DNA of 35,933 nt from NCBI GenBank assembly GCA_032433595.1, contig JASWJB010000382.1, positions 1-35,933 of the forward strand, in the 5' to 3' direction. Source of the DNA: Conoideocrella luteorostrata. Taxonomy: Eukaryota > Ascomycota > Sordariomycetes > Hypocreales > Clavicipitaceae. The notes under the pieces are model-generated. The model had not been told where the DNA came from. It saw only the letters and a program-made list of their open reading frames with translations, and searched no databases. How positions within the stretch are numbered: position 1 is the first letter of the stretch; every line of letters starts with the position of its first letter. Made by a program: the position numbers and the translations under genes. Positions 10,771 to 20,946 of the stretch are shown piece by piece.

Positions 10771-12400
10771 GTGCGAATGAAGGTGCACAGGCGCCAACTC
10801 ACACCACCCAACACGTCAGGATCCTGGAAGACAATCATGCCAAATTTACCGGCATTAGCTCCGAGGCCACCTGGAGAGCTGCCTCTGGTGCTAGTGAGGC
10901 CAATCTCTAAAGAACATACGGAGAAAGAGTGGGTGGCCAAGCGGGAGGTCATTGAGCGGCTCTATATCAATGACAATCTGAAGCTCATAGACATGATAGC
11001 CATTATGGCCTCCAAGCATGGATTTGCGGCAACGTAAGTCAACTGGAACGCCCGCAAAGCTTGATAGTTGGTAAGGCTGACTCTTTGAAAGAGAGCAAAT
11101 GTACAAAAAGAGGTTAAAGAAGTGGAACCTGCGCAAAAGAGCCTATCGAAAGAGTAGTGGAAGCTCTATAGCTTTGACACCGCCACCCACAGGTTTAGGT
11201 GTCACGGACCTGAGCGAATCAGACGTGGAAGGGATTCCTCAAAGACTGGACAGAGATCATTCCTGTTCAGCGATTACTCGTACGCCCCAAGTCTCCCTTT
11301 ATGCGGGGCTTGAGTCGGTACTTGACAACGTCCGGACCTGGAGCCTCTGTAAACTAGAAGCCCCAGGTGTCTCAACTGATCCCATGGTCAGATATCTCAC
11401 AAGTCCCGATCAGCCCCCAATTCAGGACAGCCGTACAATGTATCGCACGTTTGAATTGGTTTTTGACTTATGGCATTATGGATGGGGGCGGCTTGCTGGC
11501 ATAGCTGCAAGGAGAGGCTTCCATGTTCTTGAGTTTGTCTTAACGGAAGATCATCCAGATTTGGTTTGGCATGTACTGGATACGATATACGACATGGTTG
11601 AGAAAGGTCATATTCAGCTTCTCGGAATGTTTCTAAAACACGCGAGCGAATTGTCCGTGAGGCGATTGGCGCGAGAGCATCCTGTAGTCAAAATTCTGGA
11701 ACAACTCATAACATGCGATTACCAATCCCAGCAAGGAAGAGAATACGTTTGTCACCTGTTGCGGTCGGCCTGGTTACGCAACGTGAACATTCTCGGCGAT
11801 CACATCGGCTCCTCACCCACAGAATATCTTTGGCTCTACGAACAATTAATTTGGGACGGTCGTACACGCTTACGGAGAGGCTGCGAATTAGCAGGGAAAC
11901 AAGAGACGATGACGGCAGCGTTGTGTAGCCTTCGCTTGAATCAGAAAATAAGCCGCCCAAGATCCGAGTTGGATGAGTTACGCATCATGGCATTGACGTT
12001 AGAGTACACGCAAATGGATATCGAGGATAGACCGAAAGCAGAAGAGTTGGCAGTAGACTTACTGAATCGCACAGAACAAGGTATGGGAGAAAGCCGGTCG
12101 AATGCCAGGTTCCACGCATATGCACGCAAGATGCTCGCACGGCTGCAGGAGCATCGGCAGGATTGGGCGCAGGCGGAGGAGAACCTTAGATATGCAGTTG
12201 AGAAGAGAGCAACTGCTCATGGAACTGATTCCGATTTGCGGGTGATTAGAGATATGTGGGTGCTTGCGGGACATTACCAGCGAGTTGGAAAGGATCATGC
12301 TGCGGATCAGACCGTGCAGGATGGGATATCGAGAGCCGAGACGTTTTTGTTGGCCGATGTAATAACTACGGAGTACGTAGGAGACAGTAAGACGAAATAG
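10771..12400 (+). CDS. Clr5-domain protein
   Basis: Exons 10771-11033 and 11092-12400 give 523 residues. If the second Met (ATG at 10837) is used, the product has 501. The Clr5 domain, a DNA-binding-like module seen at the N-terminus of many filamentous-fungal proteins, spans about residues 53-106. It reads EWVAKREVIERLYINDN, then HGFAAT/EQMYKKRLKKWNLRK across the 58-bp intron, which splits a Thr codon. The rest is largely helical. Pattern such as EELAVDLLNRTEQG followed by ARKMLARLQEHRQDWAQAE resembles the TPR-like arrays often found behind Clr5, but I cannot define repeats. The family is named after S. pombe Clr5, a silencing factor; most mould copies are uncharacterised, so a nuclear regulatory role is inference. 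The last codons contain one TACGGAGTA motif (12367-12375). Confidence 0.85.
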
Positions 12401-12762
12401 CCAATATGAGATAAAAAAACAAAGAAATTGTCAATTGGTCCCAATTTAGTTCAGTCCTAATTTCACCAGATTTGTCTCAGTGTTTTGTGACTCGTTGGTT
12501 TTTCGTGTTTAACTGCCAGCAGAGTAAACAGGCGGCACCACGATCGTCTGGCGTTCAACTGCCTGCCCTGCCTGGTGGTTGCAGCTCGGCGTGGGGCCTC
12601 TCTAATCCGCCACAATGACGTTACAGACACAAGCAGCCGCACATGCACATGCATGACAACTGTCGCTGTAACCACTTGATGCTCGTTTAAGTATCATTAA
12701 AACAAATCGCCTCTCATCCACTATTCTAGCCACATCCAACGTCTCTCTGCTGATTCGCCACC
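12401..12762. other. intergenic; promoter of the J-domain gene
   Basis: These 362 bp contain the 3' region of the Clr5 gene and the leader of the next gene, whose ATG sits in a strong fungal context (GCCACCATGG). No TATA box or extra gene is evident. Confidence 0.5.
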
Positions 12763-13690
12763 ATGGCGACAGGAACTCCTCCTAACTATTGTAAGCTGTT
12801 ACTTGCATCACATCTAGATGTCACTTTCTTATGGAGCCTGCCACTAACTAACCTCATCTTCTTCAGATGCTATTCTCGAGGTCACTGAGACGGCAACAAC
12901 CGCACAAATCCGAGATGCCTACAAACGGTACGTCCACTCACCATATCTTGCTCCATCCGCAATCTATGCCGCCTTCTTGCTCTCAACAACGTACATCTCA
13001 AGCTAACTTCGCCGCCAAAGCGCCGCGCTGAAAACCCACCCCGACAGGGTCCCCGCCGACTCCCCCGAACGAGCGACGCGAACTCGTAAATTCCAGCTCG
13101 TCAACGACGCATACTATACTCTCTCTGATGCCACCCGCCGACGAGACTATGACGCCCAGCGCAACCTCTTCACCACGACCCCCGAGCCAGCAGATCCGTT
13201 TGAGGAGGCAGACGAGGATATCCCCCGCCAGCCCGGTGGCAATCCCTTCTCGTGGGCGTGGAACTTTTTCAATAAACAAAGTGGGGGGTATAATGCTGAG
13301 CGCGAGCAGAATGAGAATGCCCAGTTTAGCGATGTGTTCGAGGAGATGATGCGAGAGGAAGGCATGGCGGAGGACGGAACAAATCGCCCTACCAACAAAT
13401 TCTGGAGTATGGTTGGGGGTTTGAGCGGTGGAGCGTTGGGCTTTATTGTCGCGAATGTTCCTGGGATGGTTGCCGGGGCGGTGGCGGGCAATAGGCTGGG
13501 AGCGGTAAGGGATGCGAAGGGGAAGAGCGTGTATGCTGTGTATCTGGTAAGATATTTGGTCGTTCGGATTATAAGCTGAGATGCCGAGCTAATAAGGTCG
13601 CCCGCGCCGTAGGAACTGCCACAGGATGATCGTTCGAGGTTGCTCAGTCAACTCGCCACGAGGGTTTTCAGCCATGTCACTGGAATTTAG
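12763..13690 (+). CDS. J-domain (DnaJ/Hsp40) protein with a glycine-rich hydrophobic hairpin
   Basis: Exons 12763-12790, 12867-12927, 13021-13546 and 13613-13690 give 230 residues. The N-terminal J-domain (about 8-80) has NYYAILEV, helix II QIRDAYKRAALKTHPDR with the essential HPD at 36-38, then FQLVNDAYYTLSDATRRRDYD. J-domains stimulate Hsp70 ATPase. A Pro/acidic linker follows, and then the aromatic PFSWAWNFF. At about 161-190 lies a glycine-zipper-like segment (GGLSGGALGF, then GMVAGAVAGNRLGAVRD) that could insert in or lie on a membrane. The tail ELPQDDRSRLLSQLA is encoded by the last exon. No zinc-finger or C-terminal substrate-binding domain is present, so it is a class C J-protein. The partner and location are unknown; membrane association is inferred from the hairpin. 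Confidence 0.9.
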
Positions 13691-14278
13691 CAGAAGAGGG
13701 GAGTAATACAGCTCGGTAAAGGGAGAGTCTTGGATTGGGAGGTTTGGCCTGTGGGTTTTTGTTTCACGTATACCTAGATCAAGGAACGGCTTCATACGTA
13801 GGTAGCTTTATATTGACATACTTGTTAAAGGATGCCAAATGAGAGTTATCACTTGCTAATTGGACAAGCCGTGTATGTAAGTCGTATATCCAAATCAAAG
13901 TAATGCTGGAAAAGGCTTTCCTGATGTACACAGGGGCCGTAAAGAGCCGTCTAATTACCATCGGCCTTCATCATTCACTTCACCCTACGCCGTCGTTATA
14001 ACACATCGTTGTCATCGCCTCCATAAGGTTGTCATCCCATAACTCTATACTCTTCTTGGTTCAGGTGTCAACACAGACATGAAGTAAACGAATGGCGCCA
14101 CGAAATGTCACATACATTTTTATAATCGTACGAGCCTCAAAGCACAACCCTCAGTTCTCCCTAAGTGGAGGTTTTCCTTGATCTACAGCATATCCATTTC
14201 TTCGCCAGAGCCGAAATTATCGTAACTTGTTTCAAAATTCGAAGAGATCCCAAACCGTCAAGCGCCATGAACGTCCTT
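13691..14278. other. convergent 3' spacer between the J-domain and SmB genes
   Basis: 588 bp between two stop codons facing each other. It holds the 3' untranslated regions of both genes. No open frame with coding character. Confidence 0.6.
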
Positions 14279-15234
14279 CTATCTTCGTGGAGGGGGGTTG
14301 AATCCAGGTGGTCCACCACCCGGGGGGTTAAATCCAGGGGGAGGAAACTGTGCACCTCCAGGGAATCCTCCAGGAGGGGGAGGAAAGCCGCCAGGGAAAC
14401 CTGGAGGGGGAGCTTGAAACCGGTTAGGTCGTCGTCGATACATCTGATGAATGGAGTTAAACTTACCGCCTCTTCCGGCACCGGGGAAGCCAGGAGCACC
14501 AGGGAAGCCGGGGAATCCTGCGGGAGGAGCACCAGCACCGACTCCAGCAGCGGGACCCTATAGGTTGTTAGATAACGAGCTATATATGAGGCAAAGGGAG
14601 TCTTACAGCCAAAGACGGTGGAGGGGCACCACGGCCGGCAGGTTTGGCAACTCCTGGACCAGCAGCGAGTGTTGATGGAATACCGCCTGGGGCACTCTTT
14701 CCGAGTCGAGCACTAGGATCGGCTGGGGGAGGAGATTCAACGGACAGGGAGATGATGTGAGCGCCGCGGACAATGGTCAAGCCCAGAGTTCTCTTCTCCT
14801 CTGTCTCCACGAGCTGAGATGATGAGCCTGGTGCAGATGACTTATTGGCCTTTCGCTTCACGCGTCGAAATTCTTCAGTATCGGCGAGGACTAAGTTCAT
14901 ATGCTATTAAATTGTCAGTGGTCGTTGTCGATGGAAGGGAACAACGAATCCAAACAAACCTTATCGAATGCGAGCATCTGGCCGGTCATGGCGCGTCCAT
15001 CATTGAGGGTCACGCGCATGCGCCAGTTGATCTAGCGACGCAGAGTCAGTACATCTCATTTAATGTATCTCTGATACCGGTATCACGGGAGAAGCGAGAA
15101 TCGAAGAAGGGGGACGTACGTAACCGGCCTGTAAAATATTCTGCTGTTAGCAACATGACTATTGACATAGGCAGAGACGCAAATAGGCGGGACAAGCGCT
15201 GCAGACACACCATCTTTCCTTGTTTATTCGACAT
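14279..15234 (-). CDS. smb1: small nuclear ribonucleoprotein SmB
   Basis: This is a core spliceosomal Sm protein, one of the seven that form the ring on U1, U2, U4 and U5 snRNA. Exons in order are 15234-15211, 15128-15120, 15031-14960, 14903-14607, 14557-14467 and 14412-14279, giving 208 residues. Sm1 is INWRMRVTLNDGRAMTGQML (12-31) and continues through HMNLVLADTEEF. Sm2 is RTLGLTIVRGAHIISLSV (about 73-90). The C-terminus is a Pro/Gly/Phe-rich tail (GFPGFPGAPGFPG, then PPPGFNPPGGGPPG) typical of SmB. Exon 2 has only 9 nt (codes for Ala-Gly-Tyr) and is needed to link MSNKQGKM to INWRMRV. An in-frame ATG 33 bp upstream would add 11 residues; the family start is MSNKQGKM. The gene diverges from RPL11. 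Confidence 0.93.
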
Positions 15235-15605
15235 GTTGACGGTTTGATTGAGAGCTTGCTGATGCAATATCTCGGAGTTTCAAAAATTTAGAGTATGTCT
15301 GCGGAGCTTCTATGCGACCGCAAGACTATCAATCACTGCTAGGCGGCCCCAGCGAAGTTAAGGTTGGCTGTTGCACCTCCAAATTTTGCGGAGCCTCACA
15401 GAGAAGGCTGAGAAGGGGTACAATCTCAATGTACTATTTTTTCACTAAACTGTATTCGGTCGTTCCCAACCCCACTTTTGGGTCCGCTTTTCTTGAGGGC
15501 AACGAAACCCTCGAATTTTCCAGCGCTCACAAAACTCATAACCCGCTCATTTGACAATCTTGCACTTGAACGAAGCAACGATATCCGTCAACAATAACAG
15601 CAGCC
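15235..15605. promoter_or_regulatory. divergent promoter shared by SmB and RPL11
   Basis: 371 bp separate the two opposing start codons, and no other gene fits. The half near RPL11 carries a pyrimidine-rich stretch and GAAACCCTCG at about 15505. No TATA box is obvious, as is common for fungal ribosomal-protein genes. Coordinated control of a splicing and a translation gene is inference from layout. Confidence 0.6.
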
Positions 15606-16250
15606 ATGGCATCCGAGAAGGTCAACAACCCCATGCGGGAGCTCAAGATTCAGAAGCTCGTTCTGAACATCTCTGTCGGCGAGTCTGGTGACAGACTAAC
15701 CCGTGCCGCCAAGGTGCTTGAGCAGTTGTCTGGTCAGACTCCGGTTTACAGTATGCGAAATCATCCAAGATTAAATCCGAATTGAGCTTCGACTAACCCA
15801 ACCGCTCCAGGCAAGGCTCGTTACACCGTCCGTACCTTCGGTATCCGACGTAACGAAAAGATTGCTGTCCACGTCACCGTCCGTGGCCCCAAGGTGAGCA
15901 TTTCTCATTCACGAACTTTTAACTCGAGTCGAATTTGCAGCTAACAGCATCTTCAGGCTGAGGAAATTCTCGAGCGTGGCCTCAAAGTCAAGGAGTACGA
16001 GCTCCGCAAGCGCAACTTCTCCGAGACTGGCAACTTCGGCTTCGGTATCAGCGAGCACATCGATCTTGGTATCAAGTACGACCCTTCCATCGGTATCTAC
16101 GGCATGGACTTCTACTGTTGCATGACCAGACCTGGTGAGCGTGTTACCCGCCGCCGCCGCATGAAGAGCACCATTGGTGCCAGCCACCGCATCAAGCGCG
16201 ATGAGACCGTCAAGTGGTTCAAGCAGAGATTCGATGGCATTGTCCGATAA
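15606..16250 (+). CDS. rpl11: 60S ribosomal protein uL5 (Rpl11)
   Basis: This is a large-subunit ribosomal protein that contacts 5S rRNA and the central protuberance; in eukaryotes it enters the ribosome as part of the 5S RNP. Exons 15606-15750, 15811-15893 and 15957-16250 give 173 residues, the normal length. Conserved blocks are [87 protein letters not shown] and the basic [17 protein letters not shown]. Introns are 60 and 63 bp. The ATG lies in the favourable context CAGCCATGG. Codon use is strongly biased to C-ending codons, as in highly expressed fungal genes. Confidence 0.97.
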
Positions 16251-16816
16251 GTTAGGGCGTCAAGGGAATGGGGTTCTTTTTGTCTTTACGGATGGTCACG
16301 GCGAACAGTTTAGGGGGAAAAGATCACGCGGTCATGTACTTGCTCTGCCTTTGTTGCATCCGCTCGACCAAGTATAGAGTCGAGCAACGGCCTCAGAGAC
16401 CGACCGGCGCTTATGCCGGCTTCCATAATGACTGTCTTCGAATGTGACGTCTCTATCTCCAGAAAGAAAGGAAAAGTTCTTGCTCATCTTATGTTACCTT
16501 TCCACTGCACCGCAGATACCTGCCCCGACCTCAACTTGTAGTCTTTGCAATCAGCAATAGTCGATGAGGTCTGCCCAATGCGTATTGCCCACCTCCACCT
16601 TCACCAATTCAACCTACAGCGGAAGGAATTTCGCCCCGGCGGTACCCAGAAAGGCAATCCAAGGCACTGGGTGGATACAGAGTTTGTAGTTGGAAGTCCG
16701 TCACCGCAGGCACAGGAACGATAACATGCATGCTGTCATACGCGAAGGATGGGATATCTTCAATGATCTGGTTCAATACCGTGGCTAAGATAATCGAACC
16801 TTGCCCTAGGCAAGAA
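16251..16816. other. intergenic after RPL11
   Basis: Contains the RPL11 3' region and the distal promoter of the next gene. No coding pattern was seen. Confidence 0.5.
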
Positions 16817-16824
16817 TATAAATA
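16817..16824 (+). promoter_or_regulatory. TATA box of the small gene at 17005
   Basis: TATAAATA lies about 190 bp before the ATG at 17005, followed by a long pyrimidine/AC-rich leader. It is the clearest TATA element I noticed in the window, and suggests the gene was, or is, inducible. Confidence 0.5.
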
Positions 16825-17004
16825 GAAGCATCATTCCACCATGTTGCCTTCGCAAGTCGAGACAAAATATGTTCTATATCCGCGACGCCTTCTAGTCATT
16901 AGAACTCTCCCATCACAACACGCCACAAGGAAAGTACCTCCACGATTCGAAATCATCAATCCTAAACCCTTACTCTTGTCTTTTGTTAGAGTTAGCAAGT
17001 CAAG

Positions 17005-17672
17005 ATGGGCCGGCTGAATCCAAACAAGTCACGTCCCGGCTACAGAGCTCCACGTTAGCCAAAGCTCAATTCCCTACCAAATTCAATCTTTAGTATAAGT
17101 CCTCCAAGGGCGGGCTTAAATTCATTATTGGTGAGCACAGGATTAGCCGTCACATGTTATCTCCCTCCCGGGAAGATGGTACGGAGACTTGATATTATAT
17201 AGCGGCCCAGCAACGGATTCGGACCCGCTGGCCGCAGTTCTCGATAGGGCCAAGATAGGGGCTTATAATGAGGTCCGCCTACCGCCGAAGGAGCCTGGCC
17301 AGGAACTCGTAAAAGAGGAGATGCGCTGCCATATGAACAAAATGAACGTTGCCTATACCTTTGCCGTGCCTTTCAACGAGACTGGATATCCTGAGAAGTT
17401 CGAATGGCGCAGAAGCAAGACCGAGGAATTGGAGGAGCTGGGCCAAATGTCCACAGGTTGGAAGTTGGTTCGCATGAACCACGGAGATGAGGTTGTTGCG
17501 GTTTGGTCCTGGGCTAAATGGAGCATGACCAAGGGAGCGGCTTTTCAGTTCACCGGTAGTGCTGCTACAGGCAAATTTGGGAAGCATGTTTGCGATCATG
17601 ACTGTAGCGTCTTTTGTGCGACAATATCAAAAAGAGGTACAGTCAGGTGCTACTGCGGCTGCTGTCTCGTAA
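17005..17672 (+). pseudogene. small fungal conserved protein gene with frameshift (probably decayed)
   Basis: The pieces resemble a family of about 200-residue mould proteins of unknown function that I recall only by pattern. The first exon (17005-17053) starts MGRLNPNKSRPGY. A piece at about 17094-17130 reads YKSSKGGLKF. The main block, from about 17180, has LILYSGPATDSDPLAAV, KFEWRRSK, WKLVRMNHGDEVVAVW and FQFTGSAATGKFGK. The frame then runs into unrelated residues. Shifting by one base at about 17585 restores MFAIMTVASFVRQYQKE and a stop at 17670-17672, as expected for the conserved C-terminal helix. The first junction also cannot be joined without a stop: its donor at 17054 and acceptor near 17093 leave a 40-bp intron of the wrong phase. 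Two lesions favour a pseudogene; sequencing errors are the alternative. Confidence 0.6.
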
Positions 17673-18661
17673 AAACGTCTTTGCTTGGATGGAAAGGAAT
17701 TGTGGATTTTATGTGTTGGCGATATCTATGTAGATTAGCAATGTCAATACTTGATGTGTACAATTCTAGCTCCATGTTGTCATGCCAGCAGTACACTGAT
17801 GGGCTTGCCCTGCTGTTAAGAGCTTGTGATGATTTCGCTGCAAATTTGTCACTTGTAACTATAACCTGTGTAGTATGTGGACGAGGAATAAATTCGCAGG
17901 CCTGCAAGCGCTAGCTTGCAGGCTAATCAATCTAATATGCATATACGGGGTACTTCAATGGCTCTATGAAGTAGTTTTTATTTGTAAATGTATAACTTTT
18001 GAGCATTATTGTAACGCGGTCGGAGGATGTGCCCACCATACCAAGAGACCAAACGACAATATTACCGGCTAGTAATGCTCCGTACTGCACATTACATCTA
18101 TTTACATGGCCGCGTATGTATGCATGCATGCATGCAGCACATGCCTCACAGCATTTCCATTTTTCTATGCACCTTACGGCTTTTTGGTTTGTTTACGTAT
18201 CTTGTATCCTGCGAAATTTGTGATTTTGGCAGCATTTTGCGAACCTAAACTAATATGCCATCCGTAGTCGTAGGGTAACAAGTTTCATCCGACGACCCAG
18301 TCTTAATCCTCAGTCGCTACGGGAGTAGGAATAAGCCGGCTGGCATCTCGTTGCCGTGGCGCTTCAGGCACCCGCACCTGGATGAGTGGCTGATTCCTGA
18401 GGCTCACACACAGAAGGGGGAAATTGTTAAGGATGCCTCGGAATTTGCAGGCAAAACCGCGCACCGGGTCATGATTGGGTCGCTGGACCAGCTCTGCTCC
18501 ACAACTCCCTCACAGACTCTGCTCCCCATCACTGTCCTCCAGAAAATCTCCATTTGCTCTTCTGCAAAAGGCAGCACCGCAACCCCAATCTCCCCTCTCC
18601 CTAATTGCACGTCGCTGCAATTGCTCTTCTACCAATTATATCCTCATAGACCTCCCTTAAT
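17673..18661. other. intergenic; ATP1 promoter at its right end
   Basis: The left part is the 3' side of the small decayed gene and holds the hairpin at 17900-17923. A short GCAT microsatellite lies at 18121-18136. The right part is the ATP1 promoter, with CCAAT-type motifs at 18474-18478 (reverse) and 18632-18636 and a pyrimidine-rich leader. CCAAT boxes are bound by the HAP complex, which often controls respiratory genes; actual use here is inference. Confidence 0.5.
17900..17923. repeat. perfect 10-bp inverted repeat with 4-nt loop
   Basis: GCCTGCAAGC, loop GCTA, then GCTTGCAGGC. The stem is GC-rich and perfect, about 230 bp past the last stop of the small gene, in an otherwise AT-rich stretch. 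It could form an RNA hairpin near a transcript end or be a protein-binding palindrome. Confidence 0.7.
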
Positions 18662-20946
18662 ATGTTCCGGAACGCTCTCCGACAGTCCACGCGCGCCGTG
18701 GGTGCCGTCTCTGCTGCCAGCAGAGTCGCCGTGGTGAGTAGCCCCCCCCGGACCCGAATCGACCTCCAATGCCATCGAGAAACGGCTATATCCATCGAAA
18801 AAACATTGCCAGGAGCTCAATTGGGCAAATAGGCAAAGTTTCTTGAAGATTTTTACCTCTGCAAGATGTTGACCTGGCACTGGGCTGCTTTGAGGTGTTT
18901 GGCTGGCTATAACTGACGTCTTTTTTCTCAGGCCCGAAATGCCGCACCGGTCGCCATCAACGGTCTGCAAGTCCGTTCCTATGCCGACAAGGCCTCACCT
19001 ACCGAGGTTTCTTCGATCCTCGAGCAGCGCATTCGGGGCGTCCAGGAAGAGTCTGGTCTCGCTGAGACCGGACGTGTCCTGTCTGTCGGGTAGGTGGAGA
19101 TCCGGAGAACTACGCAGGCAACTCCGGACCGTCGGATATACCACCCTGTTACCGAAAAAAACTACAATTTCCGTGATGGGAAGGATTGCCTTGTTCGACG
19201 TGCACGACAATGCTGATAGATTATTTTGCAGTGACGGTATCGCCCGTGTTCATGGTCTTGCCAATGTCCAAGCTGAAGAGCTGGTTGAGTATGTTTTCAC
19301 CCTGGTTCCCCACAGTCTAACTTGCTCATACCTCAGAATAGCCTCTAATGTCAATTTTTCAGGTTCGCCTCTGGCGTCAAGGGTATGTGCATGAACTTGG
19401 AAGCCGGCCAGGTCGGTGTTGTGTTGTTCGGTTCCGATCGTCTCGTCAAGGAGGGTGAGGCTGTCAAGCGAACTGGTGCTATCGTAAGTTTTCTTGGCTG
19501 ATATATAATACGTCATTCTATACACAACAACCGATAACTGACAGACGCCATTTAGGTGGACGTTCCCGTTGGCCCTGAGCTCCTTGGCCGCGTTGTGGAT
19601 GCTCTTGGAAACCCAATTGACGGCAAAGGCCCTCTCAACACTAAGGAGCGTCGCCGAGCTCAACTCAAGGCTCCCGGTATTCTGCCTCGCAAGTCTGTCA
19701 ACGAGCCCGTCCAGACTGGTTTCAAGTCTGTTGATGCCATGGTTCCCATCGGTCGTGGTCAGCGTGAACTGATCATTGGTGACCGTCAGACTGGTAAGAC
19801 TGCTGTCGGCCTCGACACCATCCTCAACCAGAAGCGATGGAACGATGGCAAGGACGAGTCCAAGAAGCTGTACTGTGTCTACGTTGCTGTTGGTCAGAAA
19901 CGGTCCACTGTTGCCCAGTTCGTCAAGACCCTTGAGGAGAACGATGCAATGAAGTACTCTATCGTTGTTGCTGCCACTGCATCTGAAGCCGCTCCTTTGC
20001 AATATATTGCTCCTTTTACCGGTTAGTTCTCCTCTCCTCTCATCCGCCTATGTTCTCGACGACAAGTCTTACATGTACTTACTATTTTTTGATCCGAAGG
20101 TGCGAGTTTGGGTGAATGGTTCCGTGATAATGGCCGTCACTCGCTGATTATCTACGACGATTTGTCCAAGCAGGCCGTCGCTTACCGTCAAATGTCTTTG
20201 TTGCTCCGTCGTCCTCCTGGTCGTGAGGCCTACCCCGGTGACGTTTTCTACCTGCACTCTCGTCTGCTCGAGCGTGCTGCGAAGCTCAATGAGAAGCACG
20301 GTGCTGGTTCCATGACTGCCCTGCCCATCATCGAGACCCAGGGTGGTGATGTCTCTGCCTATATTCCCACCAACGTCATTTCCATTACTGACGGCCAGAT
20401 CTTCTTGGAGTCTGAGCTCTTCTACAAGGGTATCCGACCCGCTATCAATGTCGGTCTTTCTGTCTCTCGTGTCGGCTCCGCTGCCCAAGTCAAGGCCATG
20501 AAGCAGGTCGCTGGCTCCCTGAAGCTTTTCCTGGCTCAATATCGTGAAGTCGCTGCTTTCGCCCAGTTCGGTTCCGATTTGGATGCCTCCACCAAGCAGA
20601 CTCTTGCCCGTGGTGAGCGTGTAAGTTGAATCAATTTACGTCGTTTATCATTCCGTACAGATACTAATTTTACCTTCGACAGTTGACCGAGCTCCTCAAG
20701 CAGAAGCAGTACTCTCCTATGGCCGTCAACGAAATGGTTCCCCTTATCTTCGCTGGTGTCAACGGTTACCTCGACAACGTCCCCGTCGCCAAGATCCTTC
20801 AGTGGGAGTCTGACTACCTTGCCCACCTCAAATCCAACGAGCCTGAATTGTTGGCCACAATTGAGAAGGATGGTGTCCTCAGCAAGGAGACTGAGGCTAA
20901 GCTGAAGGAGATCACGCCATCTTTCATCAAGAGCTTCCTCGGCTAA
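18662..20946 (+). CDS. atp1: mitochondrial F1 ATP synthase subunit alpha
   Basis: This is the non-catalytic nucleotide-binding subunit of the F1 head (three copies alternating with beta) in the mitochondrial matrix. Exons 18662-18733, 18932-19089, 19232-19288, 19363-19483, 19556-20021, 20100-20620 and 20683-20946 give 552 residues. The N-terminus [18 protein letters not shown] is an Arg-rich, acid-free presequence, with cleavage likely near QVRSYADK. The Walker A loop GDRQTGKT is at about 211-218, the Walker B region is [17 protein letters not shown], and the family signature lies in [17 protein letters not shown]. The C-terminus ends KSFLG. Introns are 198, 142, 74, 72, 78 and 62 bp, all phase-consistent. 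Codon bias is strong, as for a highly expressed gene. The whole family length is present, with no lesion. Confidence 0.98.

Noticed and set aside
15232..15267. Upstream in-frame ATG for SmB
   Set aside because: It would add 11 residues not seen in the family; the conserved start is MSNKQGKM.
18734..18931. Intron-hosted snoRNA in the longest ATP1 intron
   Set aside because: No paired C and D boxes or H/ACA signature seen.
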